From Mesorhizobium sp. (GTDB lineage Bacteria; Pseudomonadota; Alphaproteobacteria; Rhizobiales; Rhizobiaceae), in contig NZ_JAMLIG010000001.1 of NCBI RefSeq assembly GCF_023954305.1, positions 1,674,001-1,738,000 on the forward strand: DNA of 64,000 bases. The letters are read 5' to 3'. The notes beneath the pieces are model-generated. The model worked only from the letters and a program-made list of their open reading frames with translations, was not told the origin of the DNA and did no database searches. Below are positions 35,305 to 43,086 of the stretch, one piece after another. Position 1 is the first letter of the stretch, and the number at the start of each line of letters is the position of its first letter. The position numbers and the translations under genes are program-made.

Positions 35305-35585
35305 CGTCTTCTCCCTGAGGCAGTTTGCAGCACCTTAGTCTCTCGTTCCGCGGATTCCGAGAGCCGTTCGCAACGAGCCCGCCGACTGGGTGGAAGGCTA
35401 TTCCAAGTATAGCTATCGGGTGGAAAAAAATTCTAATCGAAAGCAGCCGCAGCGCCGTGCGGACCGAAAGGCGGAGGATCGCACTTGATCTCCGGGGCGG
35501 CCGCGCTTGCAATCCGTTTCCGAGACGCTAAACCCGTGATCCGTATGCGCCTCGTATCCGGACGGCGCGGAGAGCGGGACGCTTC
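35305..35585. other. Divergent region between cysK and the PfkB kinase gene
   Basis: This 281-bp gap must hold the promoters of both genes. Near 35399-35440 an AT-rich stretch carries TTCCA and TGGAA half-sites about 20 bp apart, which could be an operator for a cysteine or iron-sulfur regulator. No promoter fits well enough to place firmly, and no RNA or repeat was recognised. Confidence 0.35.
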
Positions 35586-36578
35586 ATGAGCCAATTCGAC
35601 GTGCTGTGCATCGGCAACGCGATCGTGGATATCATCGCGCGGTGCGAGGAGAGTTTCCTCGTCGACAACGGCATCATCAAGGGTGCGATGAACCTCATCG
35701 ACACCGATCGCGCCGAACTGCTCTACAGCCGCATGGGTCCTGCCATAGAGGCCTCCGGCGGCAGTGCTGGCAACACCGCCGCCGGCGTCGCCAGCTTCGG
35801 CGGCCGGGCGGCCTTCTTCGGCAAGGTCGCGCAGGACGCTCTCGGGGAGATCTACGCCCACGACATCCACGCCCAGGGTGTCGCCTTCGACACGAAGCCC
35901 CTCCAGGTGCCGCCGCCGACCGCGCGATCGATGATCTTCGTCACCCCCGACGGCGAACGCTCGATGAACACCTATCTCGGCGCCTGCGTCGAGCTGGGGC
36001 CCGAAGACGTCGAGGAAGACAAGGCGCGTGGCGCCAAGGTCACCTATTTCGAAGGGTATCTGTGGGATCCGCCGCGCGCCAAAGAGGCGATCCGGCTCAC
36101 CGCGAAACATGCTCACGCCGCCGGCCGCGAGGTCTCGATGACCCTGTCGGATTCCTTCTGCGTCGACCGCTATCGCGACGAATTCCTGTTCCTCATGCGC
36201 TCGGGAACCGTCGACATTGTCTTCGCCAACGAGAGCGAACTGAAGTCGCTTTACCAGACCTCCTCCTTCGAGGCGGGGCTGGAGGCGATCCGCAAGGATT
36301 GCAGGCTCGCGGCGGTCACGCGCTCGGAACTCGGATCGGTGATCGTGCGCGGCGACGAGACGGTCCAGGTCGACGCCATCGAGATCGGCGAACTGGTCGA
36401 CACGACCGGCGCCGGCGACCTCTATGCCGCCGGTTTCCTGTTCGGCTATACGACGGGCCGCTCGTTGGAAGACTGTGGCAAGCTGGGCTCCTTGGCGGCC
36501 GGCCTCGTCATCCAGCAGGTCGGCCCCCGCCCGCGCCAGAGCCTCCGCCAGGCGGCGGTCGAGGCGGGCCTTCTTTAG
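35586..36578 (+). CDS. PfkB-family carbohydrate kinase, probable adenosine kinase
   Basis: The 330-residue protein begins FDVLCIGNAIVDIIARC, then GGSAGNTAAGVASFGGRAAFFGKV (substrate side), and ends with the PfkB signature DTTGAGDLYAAGFLFG, whose aspartate is the catalytic base. VFANESELKSLY is typical. In rhizobial genomes this subgroup is annotated as adenosine kinase, which phosphorylates adenosine to AMP; a sugar substrate is not excluded. It is preceded by its own leader and is not coupled to neighbours. Confidence 0.85.
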   Translation: MSQFDVLCIGNAIVDIIARCEESFLVDNGIIKGAMNLIDTDRAELLYSRMGPAIEASGGSAGNTAAGVASFGGRAAFFGKVAQDALGEIYAHDIHAQGVAFDTKPLQVPPPTARSMIFVTPDGERSMNTYLGACVELGPEDVEEDKARGAKVTYFEGYLWDPPRAKEAIRLTAKHAHAAGREVSMTLSDSFCVDRYRDEFLFLMRSGTVDIVFANESELKSLYQTSSFEAGLEAIRKDCRLAAVTRSELGSVIVRGDETVQVDAIEIGELVDTTGAGDLYAAGFLFGYTTGRSLEDCGKLGSLAAGLVIQQVGPRPRQSLRQAAVEAGLL

Positions 36579-36704
36579 CGCCTTTCACAGCTTCGGCACT
36601 TCCTGTACGGTTGATCGTGCGGCCCACCCGGCGTTTTGCTGCCGGGCGGAGGAACCGACACGGCCTTGAGCGGTTTGCCGCAGACACGCAGCGGAGGTCG
36701 AAAG

Positions 36705-36941
36705 ATGAAAAACCTGTCCTTCATCGTCGCGGCGACGGCTTTGATGCTCGCCGCCTGCAGCGACACCGATACGAATACCACGTCTTCCGTCGAACATCGC
36801 GATACCGCTCCGCAGATCGATGCCGATCCGACACCTCAAACCGGTACCGGCGGCGCATCGCAAACGAATTCGCTTGACGGTACGGTCAACGGCGCGCCGG
36901 GCCAACCCCGGCCCGCCCAGCAAGAGGGGGAAGCGCGATGA
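36705..36941 (+). CDS. Small putative lipoprotein
   Basis: ATG at 36705 follows GGAGG and gives 78 residues. The N-terminus MKNLSFIVAATALMLAACSD has a lipobox (LAAC) with the lipidated Cys18. The mature part is low-complexity and rich in Thr, Asp, Gly and Pro, with no recognised domain. It is probably anchored in the outer membrane. The stop overlaps the next gene by 4 bp, suggesting co-expression of the two small proteins. Confidence 0.7.
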   Translation: MKNLSFIVAATALMLAACSDTDTNTTSSVEHRDTAPQIDADPTPQTGTGGASQTNSLDGTVNGAPGQPRPAQQEGEAR

Positions 36942-37240
36942 ACGTCGCCAATCTACAACTCCAGGGACTGCTGATGGCGGTCGCGTCGATCAACGAGGTT
37001 CTTGTCAGGAAAGGGATTCTGTCGTCCGAGGAGATCGATCTGGCGCTGCGCAAGGCGGAGGCGGATCTGACCGCGGAGGAGCGGATGACGGAGGATCTGT
37101 CGCATTCGAACCGCGACGCCGCCTGCTTCCCGATCCGCCTGCTGATGGCGGCAAACCGGACGGCGTCCGACAAGGGGACATTCTCCGATCTATCCCGCAA
37201 GGTGAGCGCGAGCAAGGAACGTCCCGCCGATCGTCTGTAG
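36938..37240 (+). CDS. Small protein of unknown function
   Basis: The 100-residue product starts at the ATGA overlap with the lipoprotein gene. It looks soluble and helical (GLLMAVASINEVLVRKGILSSEEIDLALRKAEADL), with a basic tail. The VLVRKGILSSEEIDLAL segment resembles a motif seen in nitrile hydratase beta-like or PilZ-linked helices, but no family can be named. There is no signal peptide or membrane segment. It converges with the outer membrane protein gene at 37260. Confidence 0.65.
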   Translation: MNVANLQLQGLLMAVASINEVLVRKGILSSEEIDLALRKAEADLTAEERMTEDLSHSNRDAACFPIRLLMAANRTASDKGTFSDLSRKVSASKERPADRL

Positions 37241-37259
37241 GAAACCAAGCCGGTTGAGT

Positions 37260-37817
37260 TTAGAATTTGTAGGTAAGCGTGCCCTGGATCAGGTCGATCT
37301 CGAGAGAGTTGCCGGTATTGTTCATGTTTTCGAACTTGTACTTCAGGTATTTCAACCCGAAGATGGCGTTCTCCAGCGTGGCGAAATCGAGCCCGGCGCC
37401 GACTGCCGAACCGCGGCCGTCGAAACCGGCGCTGGTACTGCCATAGGCACCACCCGCGGTGCCGTAAACGAGCACCCGGTCGAACGAATAGCCGAGCCTC
37501 GCCCGGAGGTCGATGACGGAGGTCAGCCGGTTGTTGGGGCCGATCTCGATGTCGGCGGCCGAAACCGATCCTTCCACGCCCGCCACTGCGGCTCCGAGCG
37601 TCCAGTCATAGCCGCCATGGATACCGCCGATCACCCCTTCGCTGGCGACGACTCCCGGGCTTCCCCAGGCATACCCGCCCTGCACGCCGAGGCGGAAGCC
37701 GCTCCAGTCGAAATCCTGGTCGCCTGCAAAACGCTCGGCGACCGGCGCGGGAATATCGTCGGCGGCGAACGCCGGCATTGCCGCGATCAACAACAGGGCA
37801 GCTACGCGCAGTCTCAC
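37260..37817 (-). CDS. Outer membrane beta-barrel protein (Omp25/Omp31-like porin family)
   Basis: The frame extends to 37922, but the signal peptide (RLRVAALLLIAAMPAFA) begins at a GTG at 37817, giving about 185 residues; ATG at 37856 is an alternative. After ADDIPAP, which is typical of rhizobial and Brucella Omp25/31 relatives, come FDWSGFRLGVQGGYAWG, GGIHGGYDW, the alternating strands LRARLGYSF and VYGTAGGAYG, and the final LIQGTLTYKF ending in Phe. That pattern marks a small eight-stranded barrel. It likely contributes to outer membrane stability. Confidence 0.85.
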   Translation of the reverse strand: MRLRVAALLLIAAMPAFAADDIPAPVAERFAGDQDFDWSGFRLGVQGGYAWGSPGVVASEGVIGGIHGGYDWTLGAAVAGVEGSVSAADIEIGPNNRLTSVIDLRARLGYSFDRVLVYGTAGGAYGSTSAGFDGRGSAVGAGLDFATLENAIFGLKYLKYKFENMNNTGNSLEIDLIQGTLTYKF

Positions 37818-37961
37818 TCGTCCGGTCCCGGTCTCACGTGCCCTCGGGCATGACATTCGATCAAGAATGCCGGTCAACACTATGTGTTCCGTTAACGCGA
37901 CAACGTGAACGATGCTTCCCAAATGAGACGGAAATACGAAAATACTATGGCGTCGACCGAT

Positions 37962-38597
37962 TCAGGGAATGTCTTCAGGGCGCCGACCTGGCCTGGCCTT
38001 GTAGCGCGGAAACGTCCAGCCGAACTTGAGGGCTCCTCCGCGCACGATGAAGGCCGCCGCCGCCCCGATCAGGGCTGCCCCGAGCAGCGGAAATCCGGCA
38101 AGCGTCAGCCCGGTATGCGACGACGCGCCGACGAGAGCGGCTGTCACGTAGACTTCGGGCCGCAGCAACACCGAAGGCTCGTTTGCCAGCAGGTCGCGCA
38201 GGATGCCGCCGAAGGTGGCGGTGAGGATGCCGGTGACGATGGCGATCGCGGGCGACCCGGTGACGGTTAGCCCGATCTGCGCGCCGAGCACGCAGTAAGC
38301 CGCCAGGCCGACTGCATCGAGCCACAGGAGCAGCCGCCAGCGGCTTTCGAAAAGATGAGCGGTGAAGAAGACGAGCACCGCCACGCTCGCGCATACGAGG
38401 ATATAGCCGGGTTCTCTCACCCAGAACACCGGCGTCAGGCCGAGGATCAGGTCGCGGAACGTGCCTCCGCCGACGCCGGTGACGCTGGCGAGGAACAGGA
38501 ACCCGATGATGTCCAGCTCTTTCCTCGATGCCGCCAGCGCGCCGGTGGCCGCGAAGACCGCGACGCCGGCATAGTCGAAGGCGAGGATGGGGTTCAT
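37962..38597 (-). CDS. TRIC-type cation channel family protein (UPF0126, YadS-like)
   Basis: The 211-residue membrane protein contains two copies of the glycine-rich UPF0126 unit: FDYAGVAVFAATGALAASRK with GVGGGTFRDLILG, and LDAVGLAAYCVLGAQ with TATFGGILRDLLANEP. Seven hydrophobic segments are seen. This family is related to trimeric intracellular cation channels and sometimes linked to glycine use. It is downstream of grpE on the same strand but separated by a 110-bp inverted-repeat element. Confidence 0.92.
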   Translation of the reverse strand: MNPILAFDYAGVAVFAATGALAASRKELDIIGFLFLASVTGVGGGTFRDLILGLTPVFWVREPGYILVCASVAVLVFFTAHLFESRWRLLLWLDAVGLAAYCVLGAQIGLTVTGSPAIAIVTGILTATFGGILRDLLANEPSVLLRPEVYVTAALVGASSHTGLTLAGFPLLGAALIGAAAAFIVRGGALKFGWTFPRYKARPGRRPEDIP

Positions 38598-38600
38598 GCG

Positions 38601-38704
38601 GGTGAATGGTGAATGGTGATTGGTGAATGGTCAACAACACCCGGGCGCCGGTTGACCATCGGTCTCAAACGCCTATCCCGACCATTCACCATTCACCATT
38701 CACC
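38601..38704. repeat. GGTGAAT-rich inverted-repeat element between grpE and the TRIC gene
   Basis: The left arm (38601-38632) is made of GGTGAATGGTGAATGG-type units and the right arm (about 38679-38704) of their complement, ACCATTCACC repeats. Nested inside are GGTCAAC (38629-38635) and GTTGACC (38651-38657). The transcript could fold into a long stem. It fills almost the whole gap between the two genes. Confidence 0.75.
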
Positions 38705-38707
38705 GCC

Positions 38708-39334
38708 TCACGCATCCTTCTCCGCCTGCTCGTTCACGGGTCCCGGCTCGGCGGCCTGCGCCGGTGCCGCCTTCGGGCCGCCCTTGGCGACGCCGACCAT
38801 GGCGGGGCGCAGCACGCGGTCGCCGATCGAATAGCCGGACTGCACGACCTGCACGACAGTTCCGTTCGGCACGTCGGGGTTGGGCACTTCGAACATCGCC
38901 TGGTGGAAATTCGGGTCGAACTTCTCCCCCTGCGGCTCCAGCTTCTTCACGCCGTGCCGCTCCAAAGCCGCGAGCATCGCGCGTTCGGTGATGTCGACGC
39001 CCTCGAACAGCGCCTTGAAGCCGGCGTCGCCAGCTTCCTTCGCCTCGGCCGGCACGGCATCCAGCGCACGGCGCAGGTTGTCCGACACGGTCAGCATGTC
39101 GCGGGCGAAATTGGTCACGGCGTAGGTGCGCGCGTCGACCATGTCGCGGGCGGTGCGGCGGCGCAGATTCTCCATCTCGGCCGCGAGGCGGAGAGCCCGG
39201 TCCTTCAATTCCTCGTTCTCCTTCATCAGCCGCACCAGCGCCTCGTAGTCGCCGTCATGGCCTTGGCCCGCGCCCGCCTCGGCGGCGTCCTCGATCCGTT
39301 CGTCGTTGATGTCGTCGTGGGGCTTCTCGCTCAT
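38708..39334 (-). CDS. grpE: GrpE, nucleotide exchange factor for DnaK
   Basis: The 208-residue protein has an acidic N-terminus, the long coiled-coil (ALVRLMKENEELKDRALRLAAEMENLRRRTARD, residues 31-63, shown in part) and the C-terminal beta domain with HGVKKLEPQGEKFDPNFHQAMFEV and VVQSGYSIGDRVLRPAMVGVA. It releases ADP from DnaK. A CTTGAT box at 39396-39401 and GATATC at 39372-39377 (minus strand) could form a heat-shock promoter. It lies apart from dnaK but next to hrcA and mmcQ. Confidence 0.97.
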   Translation of the reverse strand: MSEKPHDDINDERIEDAAEAGAGQGHDGDYEALVRLMKENEELKDRALRLAAEMENLRRRTARDMVDARTYAVTNFARDMLTVSDNLRRALDAVPAEAKEAGDAGFKALFEGVDITERAMLAALERHGVKKLEPQGEKFDPNFHQAMFEVPNPDVPNGTVVQVVQSGYSIGDRVLRPAMVGVAKGGPKAAPAQAAEPGPVNEQAEKDA

Positions 39335-39421
39335 CGCGTCGGTCCTGCTTCAACTGTTCGTGAGTTGCGCCGGATATCGATACTTGCGGCGCAAAAATCA
39401 AGGCTGGAGTGCAGTATGCCG

Positions 39422-39745
39422 CTACCGGCGACGCGGCGCGGCAAGGGCATGACGCCACGCGATCGTCAGCGCATCGTCGAGGTCGGCCTGGGACAGCGCC
39501 GAGAGCGTCGCCGTCGTCCAGCCCTGCTTGCCCCAGGCGTTCGGCACCGGGGCGAACGCATCGGGCGCCACCTCGCATTTGAGCGCCTGCTCGTCCGGGC
39601 TGAACTTGAAGTTGGCAGTCGCGCCGTCGGCCGCCAGCGTGACGTAGATCCGCTTCACCTTGAAGGCGGCGCGGTCGACATGCGGCGCCTCGGTGGTGCC
39701 GTCGAGAGCAAGCGCGGCGCGGCGCAGATCGTCGGCATCCGTCAC
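39422..39745 (-). CDS. MmcQ/YjbR family protein
   Basis: GTG at 39745 overlaps the hrcA stop as GTGA, giving 107 residues. The MmcQ/YjbR pattern is clear: an N-terminal helix DADDLRRAALAL, the strand FKVKRIYVTL, KFSPDEQALKCEV, and the WGKQGWTTATLSALSQADLDDAL block with C-terminal AWRHALA. The fold resembles a DNA-binding CyaY-like domain, but function is not established. The start overlap means its translation depends on hrcA, which suggests a stress-response link. Confidence 0.85.
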   Translation of the reverse strand: MTDADDLRRAALALDGTTEAPHVDRAAFKVKRIYVTLAADGATANFKFSPDEQALKCEVAPDAFAPVPNAWGKQGWTTATLSALSQADLDDALTIAWRHALAAPRRR

Positions 39746-40812
39746 CGCAGCATCCGGCTGATCATCTGCGCGGTATAATCCACCATAGGAACAATCCGCG
39801 CATAGTTGAGCCTTGTCGGGCCGATGACGCCGAGCGCGCCGACCACCCGTGCGTTCTTGTCGCGGTAGGGCGCGACGACAAGCGACGAGCCGGACAGCGA
39901 GAACAGCTTGTTCTCCGAGCCGATGAAGATGCGCACGCCCGATCCGCCTTCCGCCAGGTCGAGCAGCTGCATCAGCCCGTCCTTGGTCTCGAGGTCCTCG
40001 AACAGATGCCGCAGCAGCTGGATGTCGGCCTCGGCGGTGACGTTTTCGAGCAGGTTCGCGCGGCCGCGCACGATCAGCGTCGCCGGCAGCCCGCCGTCGC
40101 CGCCGGCCCAGACTGCCAGCCCCTTGTCGACCAGCTCCTGCGACAGCGCGTCGAGCGCCGTCTTGGTCTCGGCCTTCAGCCGCGCCACCTCGGCGCGTGC
40201 CTCGGCGAGTGTGCGCCCGGCGATATGCGCATTGAGGAAGTTCGACGCTTCCATCAGCTGTGACGTGGTGACCCCCGGCGGCAGTTCGACGATGCGGTTC
40301 TCGACGTCGCCGTTCTGCGACACCAGCACGGCCAGCGCGCGATTGGGTTCGAGCTGGATGAATTCGAGATGCTTGAGCGGCACCTCGTTCTTGGCGGCGA
40401 CGACGAGACCGGCGCCGCGCGACATGCCCGACAGCATCTGGCTGGCCTCGGTCAGCATCTGCTCCAGCGTCGATCCGGAGCCGGAAGCCTTGACCTGCGC
40501 TTCTATCACCCGGCGCTCTTCTTCGGAGAGATCGCCGAGCTCCATGAAGGCGTCGACGAAGAAGCGCAGGCCCTTCTGGGTCGGCAGCCGGCCGGCGGAG
40601 ATATGCGGCGCGTAGATGAGCCCCAACTGCTCCAGGTCGCTCATCACGTTGCGCACGGTGGCCGGCGACAGCGACGCCGGCAGCATGCGCGACAGGTTGC
40701 GCGAGCCGAGCGGCTCGCCGTCGCGCAGGTAGGAATCGACGATAGCCCGAAAGATGTCGCGGGAGCGCGCATCGAGCGACTGCAGGTTCTGGTCGAAGAT
40801 CGGTTTCGTCAT
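39742..40812 (-). CDS. hrcA: HrcA, heat-inducible transcription repressor
   Basis: ATG at 40812 gives 356 residues. The N-terminal winged helix (SRDIFRAIVDSYLRDGEPLGSRNLS, then LSPATVRNVMSDLEQLGL) is followed by the HrcA core with HISAGRLPTQKGLRFFVDAF and the C-terminal VVGALGVIGPTRLNYARIVPMVDYTA. HrcA binds CIRCE operators of chaperone genes, usually groESL in alphaproteobacteria. No CIRCE copy was found in this window. It is divergent from rph and has a promoter at 40839-40866. Confidence 0.97.
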   Translation of the reverse strand: MTKPIFDQNLQSLDARSRDIFRAIVDSYLRDGEPLGSRNLSRMLPASLSPATVRNVMSDLEQLGLIYAPHISAGRLPTQKGLRFFVDAFMELGDLSEEERRVIEAQVKASGSGSTLEQMLTEASQMLSGMSRGAGLVVAAKNEVPLKHLEFIQLEPNRALAVLVSQNGDVENRIVELPPGVTTSQLMEASNFLNAHIAGRTLAEARAEVARLKAETKTALDALSQELVDKGLAVWAGGDGGLPATLIVRGRANLLENVTAEADIQLLRHLFEDLETKDGLMQLLDLAEGGSGVRIFIGSENKLFSLSGSSLVVAPYRDKNARVVGALGVIGPTRLNYARIVPMVDYTAQMISRMLR

Positions 40813-40838
40813 GGGTCGACGCGGGGTTCGTTGATGCG

Positions 40839-40866
40839 AATATAGTCTTGGGCGCGAATGGCGCAA
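40839..40866 (-). promoter_or_regulatory. Candidate hrcA promoter
   Basis: On the minus strand TTGCGC (40866-40861) and TATATT (40844-40839) are 16 bp apart and lie 27 bp before the hrcA start. It is a good sigma-70-type match with no CIRCE dyad overlapping. Confidence 0.55.
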
Positions 40867-40887
40867 CCGAGCCGGTTTCCTCGGTTG
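40864..40887. repeat. Inverted repeat in the hrcA/rph divergent region
   Basis: CAACCGAG (40864-40871) and CTCGGTTG (40880-40887) are perfect complements around an 8-base centre. It touches the -35 of the candidate hrcA promoter and could be an operator or a hairpin. It does not match CIRCE. Confidence 0.5.
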
Positions 40888-40944
40888 CCCGTCGGGCACG
40901 CAACGTCTAAAAGCCCCCTTTCCCGGTCAACCGAGTCAGAATCC

Positions 40945-41661
40945 ATGCGTCCTTCCAAACGCCAGCCCGACGAGATGCGGGCGATTTCCTTCGAACGCGG
41001 CGTCTCCAAGCACGCCGAGGGCTCGTGCCTCGTCAAGTTCGGCGACACGCATGTCCTGTGCACGGCGAGCCTGGAGGAGAAGGTGCCGGGCTGGCTGCGC
41101 AACACCGGCAAGGGATGGGTGACGGCTGAATACGGTATGCTGCCGCGCTCGACCGGCGACCGCATGCGCCGCGAGGCGGCAAGCGGCAAGCAGGGCGGCC
41201 GTACCATGGAGATCCAGCGTCTGATCGGCCGTTCGCTGCGCTCGGTCGTCGACCTGCAGGCGCTGGGCGAGGTGCAGATCACCGTGGACTGCGACGTGAT
41301 CCAGGCCGATGGCGGCACCCGCACGGCCGCGATCACCGGCGGCTTCGTCGCGCTTCACGACTGCCTGTCCTGGATGGCCGCGCGGAAAATGACCGACGTT
41401 TCGAAGGTGCTCCGGGACCATGTCGCGGCGATTTCCTGCGGCATCCATGAGGGCGTGCCCGTTCTCGACCTCGACTATCTTGAGGATTCCTCCGCCGGCA
41501 CCGACGCCAATTTCGTCATGACCGGCAAAGGCGGGATCGTCGAGATCCAGGGCACCGCGGAAGGCATCCCCTTCACCGAGGAGGAATTCGCCGCGCTGAT
41601 GTCGCTCGCCAAGAAGGGCATCGCCCGCCTCGTCGACCTGCAGAAGATGGCGGTTGGGTGA
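40945..41661 (+). CDS. rph: Ribonuclease PH
   Basis: ATG at 40945 gives 238 residues, the standard length. The start MRPSKRQPDEMRAISFERG, TAEYGMLPRSTGDRMRREA, the phosphate-binding GRTMEIQRLIGRSLRSVVD and DCDVIQADGGTRTAAITGG are RNase PH signatures. The enzyme trims tRNA 3' ends with phosphate. It is divergent from hrcA, the conserved alphaproteobacterial arrangement, and is followed by an inverted-repeat element before the VOC and rdgB genes. Confidence 0.97.
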   Translation: MRPSKRQPDEMRAISFERGVSKHAEGSCLVKFGDTHVLCTASLEEKVPGWLRNTGKGWVTAEYGMLPRSTGDRMRREAASGKQGGRTMEIQRLIGRSLRSVVDLQALGEVQITVDCDVIQADGGTRTAAITGGFVALHDCLSWMAARKMTDVSKVLRDHVAAISCGIHEGVPVLDLDYLEDSSAGTDANFVMTGKGGIVEIQGTAEGIPFTEEEFAALMSLAKKGIARLVDLQKMAVG

Positions 41662-41692
41662 GCTTCTGGCGGCGATGTCGATGCTTCACGGC

Positions 41693-41849
41693 GCCCCCCT
41701 CTTTCCTGCCGGACATCTCCCCCACGAAGGGGGAGATTGGCCGTCACGTTTGGTTTCGCCTCCCCCTGCCGCGTTAGAAGTTGGACGACGCTGGCGGTTA
41801 GGCAATCTCCCCCTTCGTGGGGGAGATGTCCGGCAGGACAGAGGGGGGC
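41693..41849. repeat. Long inverted-repeat element between rph and the VOC gene (family A)
   Basis: Arms of 46 bases, 41693-41738 and 41804-41849, are reverse complements with one mismatch, around a 65-bp centre. Each contains the TCCTGCCGGACATCTCCC core and a terminal AATCTCCCCC/GGGGGAGATT hairpin. The arms nearly match those of the element at 27219-27400, including the ATTGGCC that follows the left arm, so the two are copies of one family. Confidence 0.85.
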
Positions 41850-41889
41850 GTGACGGAGCGCGGCGTCGGGCTCCTGGCAGGGGCTATCC

Positions 41890-42300
41890 ATGAAACCCTC
41901 CGCCGTCCTCGAATCTGCCCTCTACGTCACCGACCTCGCCGCGGCGGAGCACTTCTACGGCACGGTGCTGGGGCTGGAGACGGCCGGCAAGGTCGACGGC
42001 CGCCACGTCTTCTTCAAATGCGGCAAGGGCATCGTGCTGCTGTTCAACGCGACGGCGACCCGTCACGCCCCGCCGCCCGATGCGCGTCTGCCCGTTCCGC
42101 CGCATGGAGCCGCGGGCGAGGGACATCTCTGCTTTGCCGCGAGCGAGGAGGAGATCGACCGCTGGAAGACGCACTTGGCCGAGGCTGGCGTCGCGGTCGA
42201 GGCAGAATTCGAATGGCCGCGCGGCGGCCGCTCGATCTATTTCCGCGATCCGTCGGGCAATTCGCTCGAATTCGCCAATCCGTCGATTTGGGGCTTGTGA
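41890..42300 (+). CDS. Glyoxalase/bleomycin resistance (VOC) family protein
   Basis: The 136-residue protein has the paired beta-alpha-beta-beta-beta units of the VOC fold: LESALYVTDLAAAEHFYGTVLGL, then GHLCFAA near residue 77 and SIYFRDPSGNSLEFANPSIW at the end, where the Glu is a usual metal ligand. It may be a dioxygenase, a lactoylglutathione lyase relative or a resistance protein; sequence alone does not decide. Its stop overlaps the rdgB start by one base, so it is co-translated with a housekeeping gene. Confidence 0.85.
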   Translation: MKPSAVLESALYVTDLAAAEHFYGTVLGLETAGKVDGRHVFFKCGKGIVLLFNATATRHAPPPDARLPVPPHGAAGEGHLCFAASEEEIDRWKTHLAEAGVAVEAEFEWPRGGRSIYFRDPSGNSLEFANPSIWGL

Positions 42301-42944
42301 TGCGGGATTTGGGCAAGCGGATCGTCGTCGCCAGTCACAATGCCGGCAAGCTGGCCGAATTCGCCGATCTCCTCGCGCCCTTCGGCCTGGAGGCGAGGTC
42401 GGCCAAGGAGTTCGGCCTGCCCGAGCCGGAGGAGACCGGAACGACCTTCGAGCAGAACGCCTACCTCAAGGCCCATGCGGCCGCGCAGGCGACCGGTCTG
42501 CCGGCGATTTCGGACGATTCCGGCCTCGTCGTCGACGCGCTCGGCGGGGCGCCGGGCGTCTACACCGCCGACTGGGCGACGAGGCCCGACGGTTCGCGCG
42601 ATTTCATGATGGCGATGGAGAAAACCGAGAAGGCCTTGCAGGATGCCGGCGCCACCGATCCCTCGCGCCGCACCGGCCGCTTCGTGGCCGTCATCTGCCT
42701 GTGCTTTCCCGACGGCGAGGCCGAGTATTTCCGTGGCGAGGCGGAGGGCACGCTGGTCTGGCCGCCGCGAGGCACGAGCGGCTTCGGCTACGATCCCGTG
42801 TTCCTGCCGAACGGCCATGCCCGCACCTTCGGGGAAATGACGACGGAGGAGAAACACGGCTGGAAGCCCGGCATGGCGACCGCCACCTCGCACCGCGCAC
42901 GCGCCTTCAAAAAGTTCGCCGAGGCGAGGCTGGGATTGACGTGA
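42300..42944 (+). CDS. rdgB: RdgB/HAM1 XTP/dITP pyrophosphatase
   Basis: ATG at 42300 (TGATG overlap) gives 214 residues. IVVASHNAGKLAEFADLL, the catalytic block ISDDSGLVVDALGGAPGVYTA, and GFGYDPVFLPNG are the HAM1 family motifs. It hydrolyses non-canonical purine triphosphates such as dITP and XTP, keeping them out of DNA. It is followed by a palindromic element before hemW. Confidence 0.96.
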   Translation: MRDLGKRIVVASHNAGKLAEFADLLAPFGLEARSAKEFGLPEPEETGTTFEQNAYLKAHAAAQATGLPAISDDSGLVVDALGGAPGVYTADWATRPDGSRDFMMAMEKTEKALQDAGATDPSRRTGRFVAVICLCFPDGEAEYFRGEAEGTLVWPPRGTSGFGYDPVFLPNGHARTFGEMTTEEKHGWKPGMATATSHRARAFKKFAEARLGLT

Positions 42945-42956
42945 GCTTGGTCTGCC

Positions 42957-43080
42957 GCCCCCTCACCGCCCCGCTGCGCTCGGCACCTCTTCCCGAGGAG
43001 AGAGGAGGACGCGGCGGGAACGCGGCGCCCCTCTTCTCCCCGGCGGGGAGAAGGTGGCCCGAAGGGCCGGATGAGGGGGC
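42957..43080. repeat. Palindromic element between rdgB and hemW
   Basis: GCCCCCTCA (42957-42965) is inverted as TGAGGGGGC (43072-43080). Inside are CTTCTCCCC-GGC-GGGGAGAAG (43033-43053) and GGCCC-GAA-GGGCC (43056-43068), a combination common in rhizobial intergenic repeats. It ends 6 bp before the hemW start and covers the place where its ribosome binding site should be. Confidence 0.8.
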
Positions 43081-43086
43081 GCGCTA

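Noticed and set aside
40813..40944. Possible CIRCE operator at hrcA
   Set aside because: The inverted repeat CAACCGAG-N8-CTCGGTTG does not match TTAGCACTC-N9-GAGTGCTAA in sequence or spacing.
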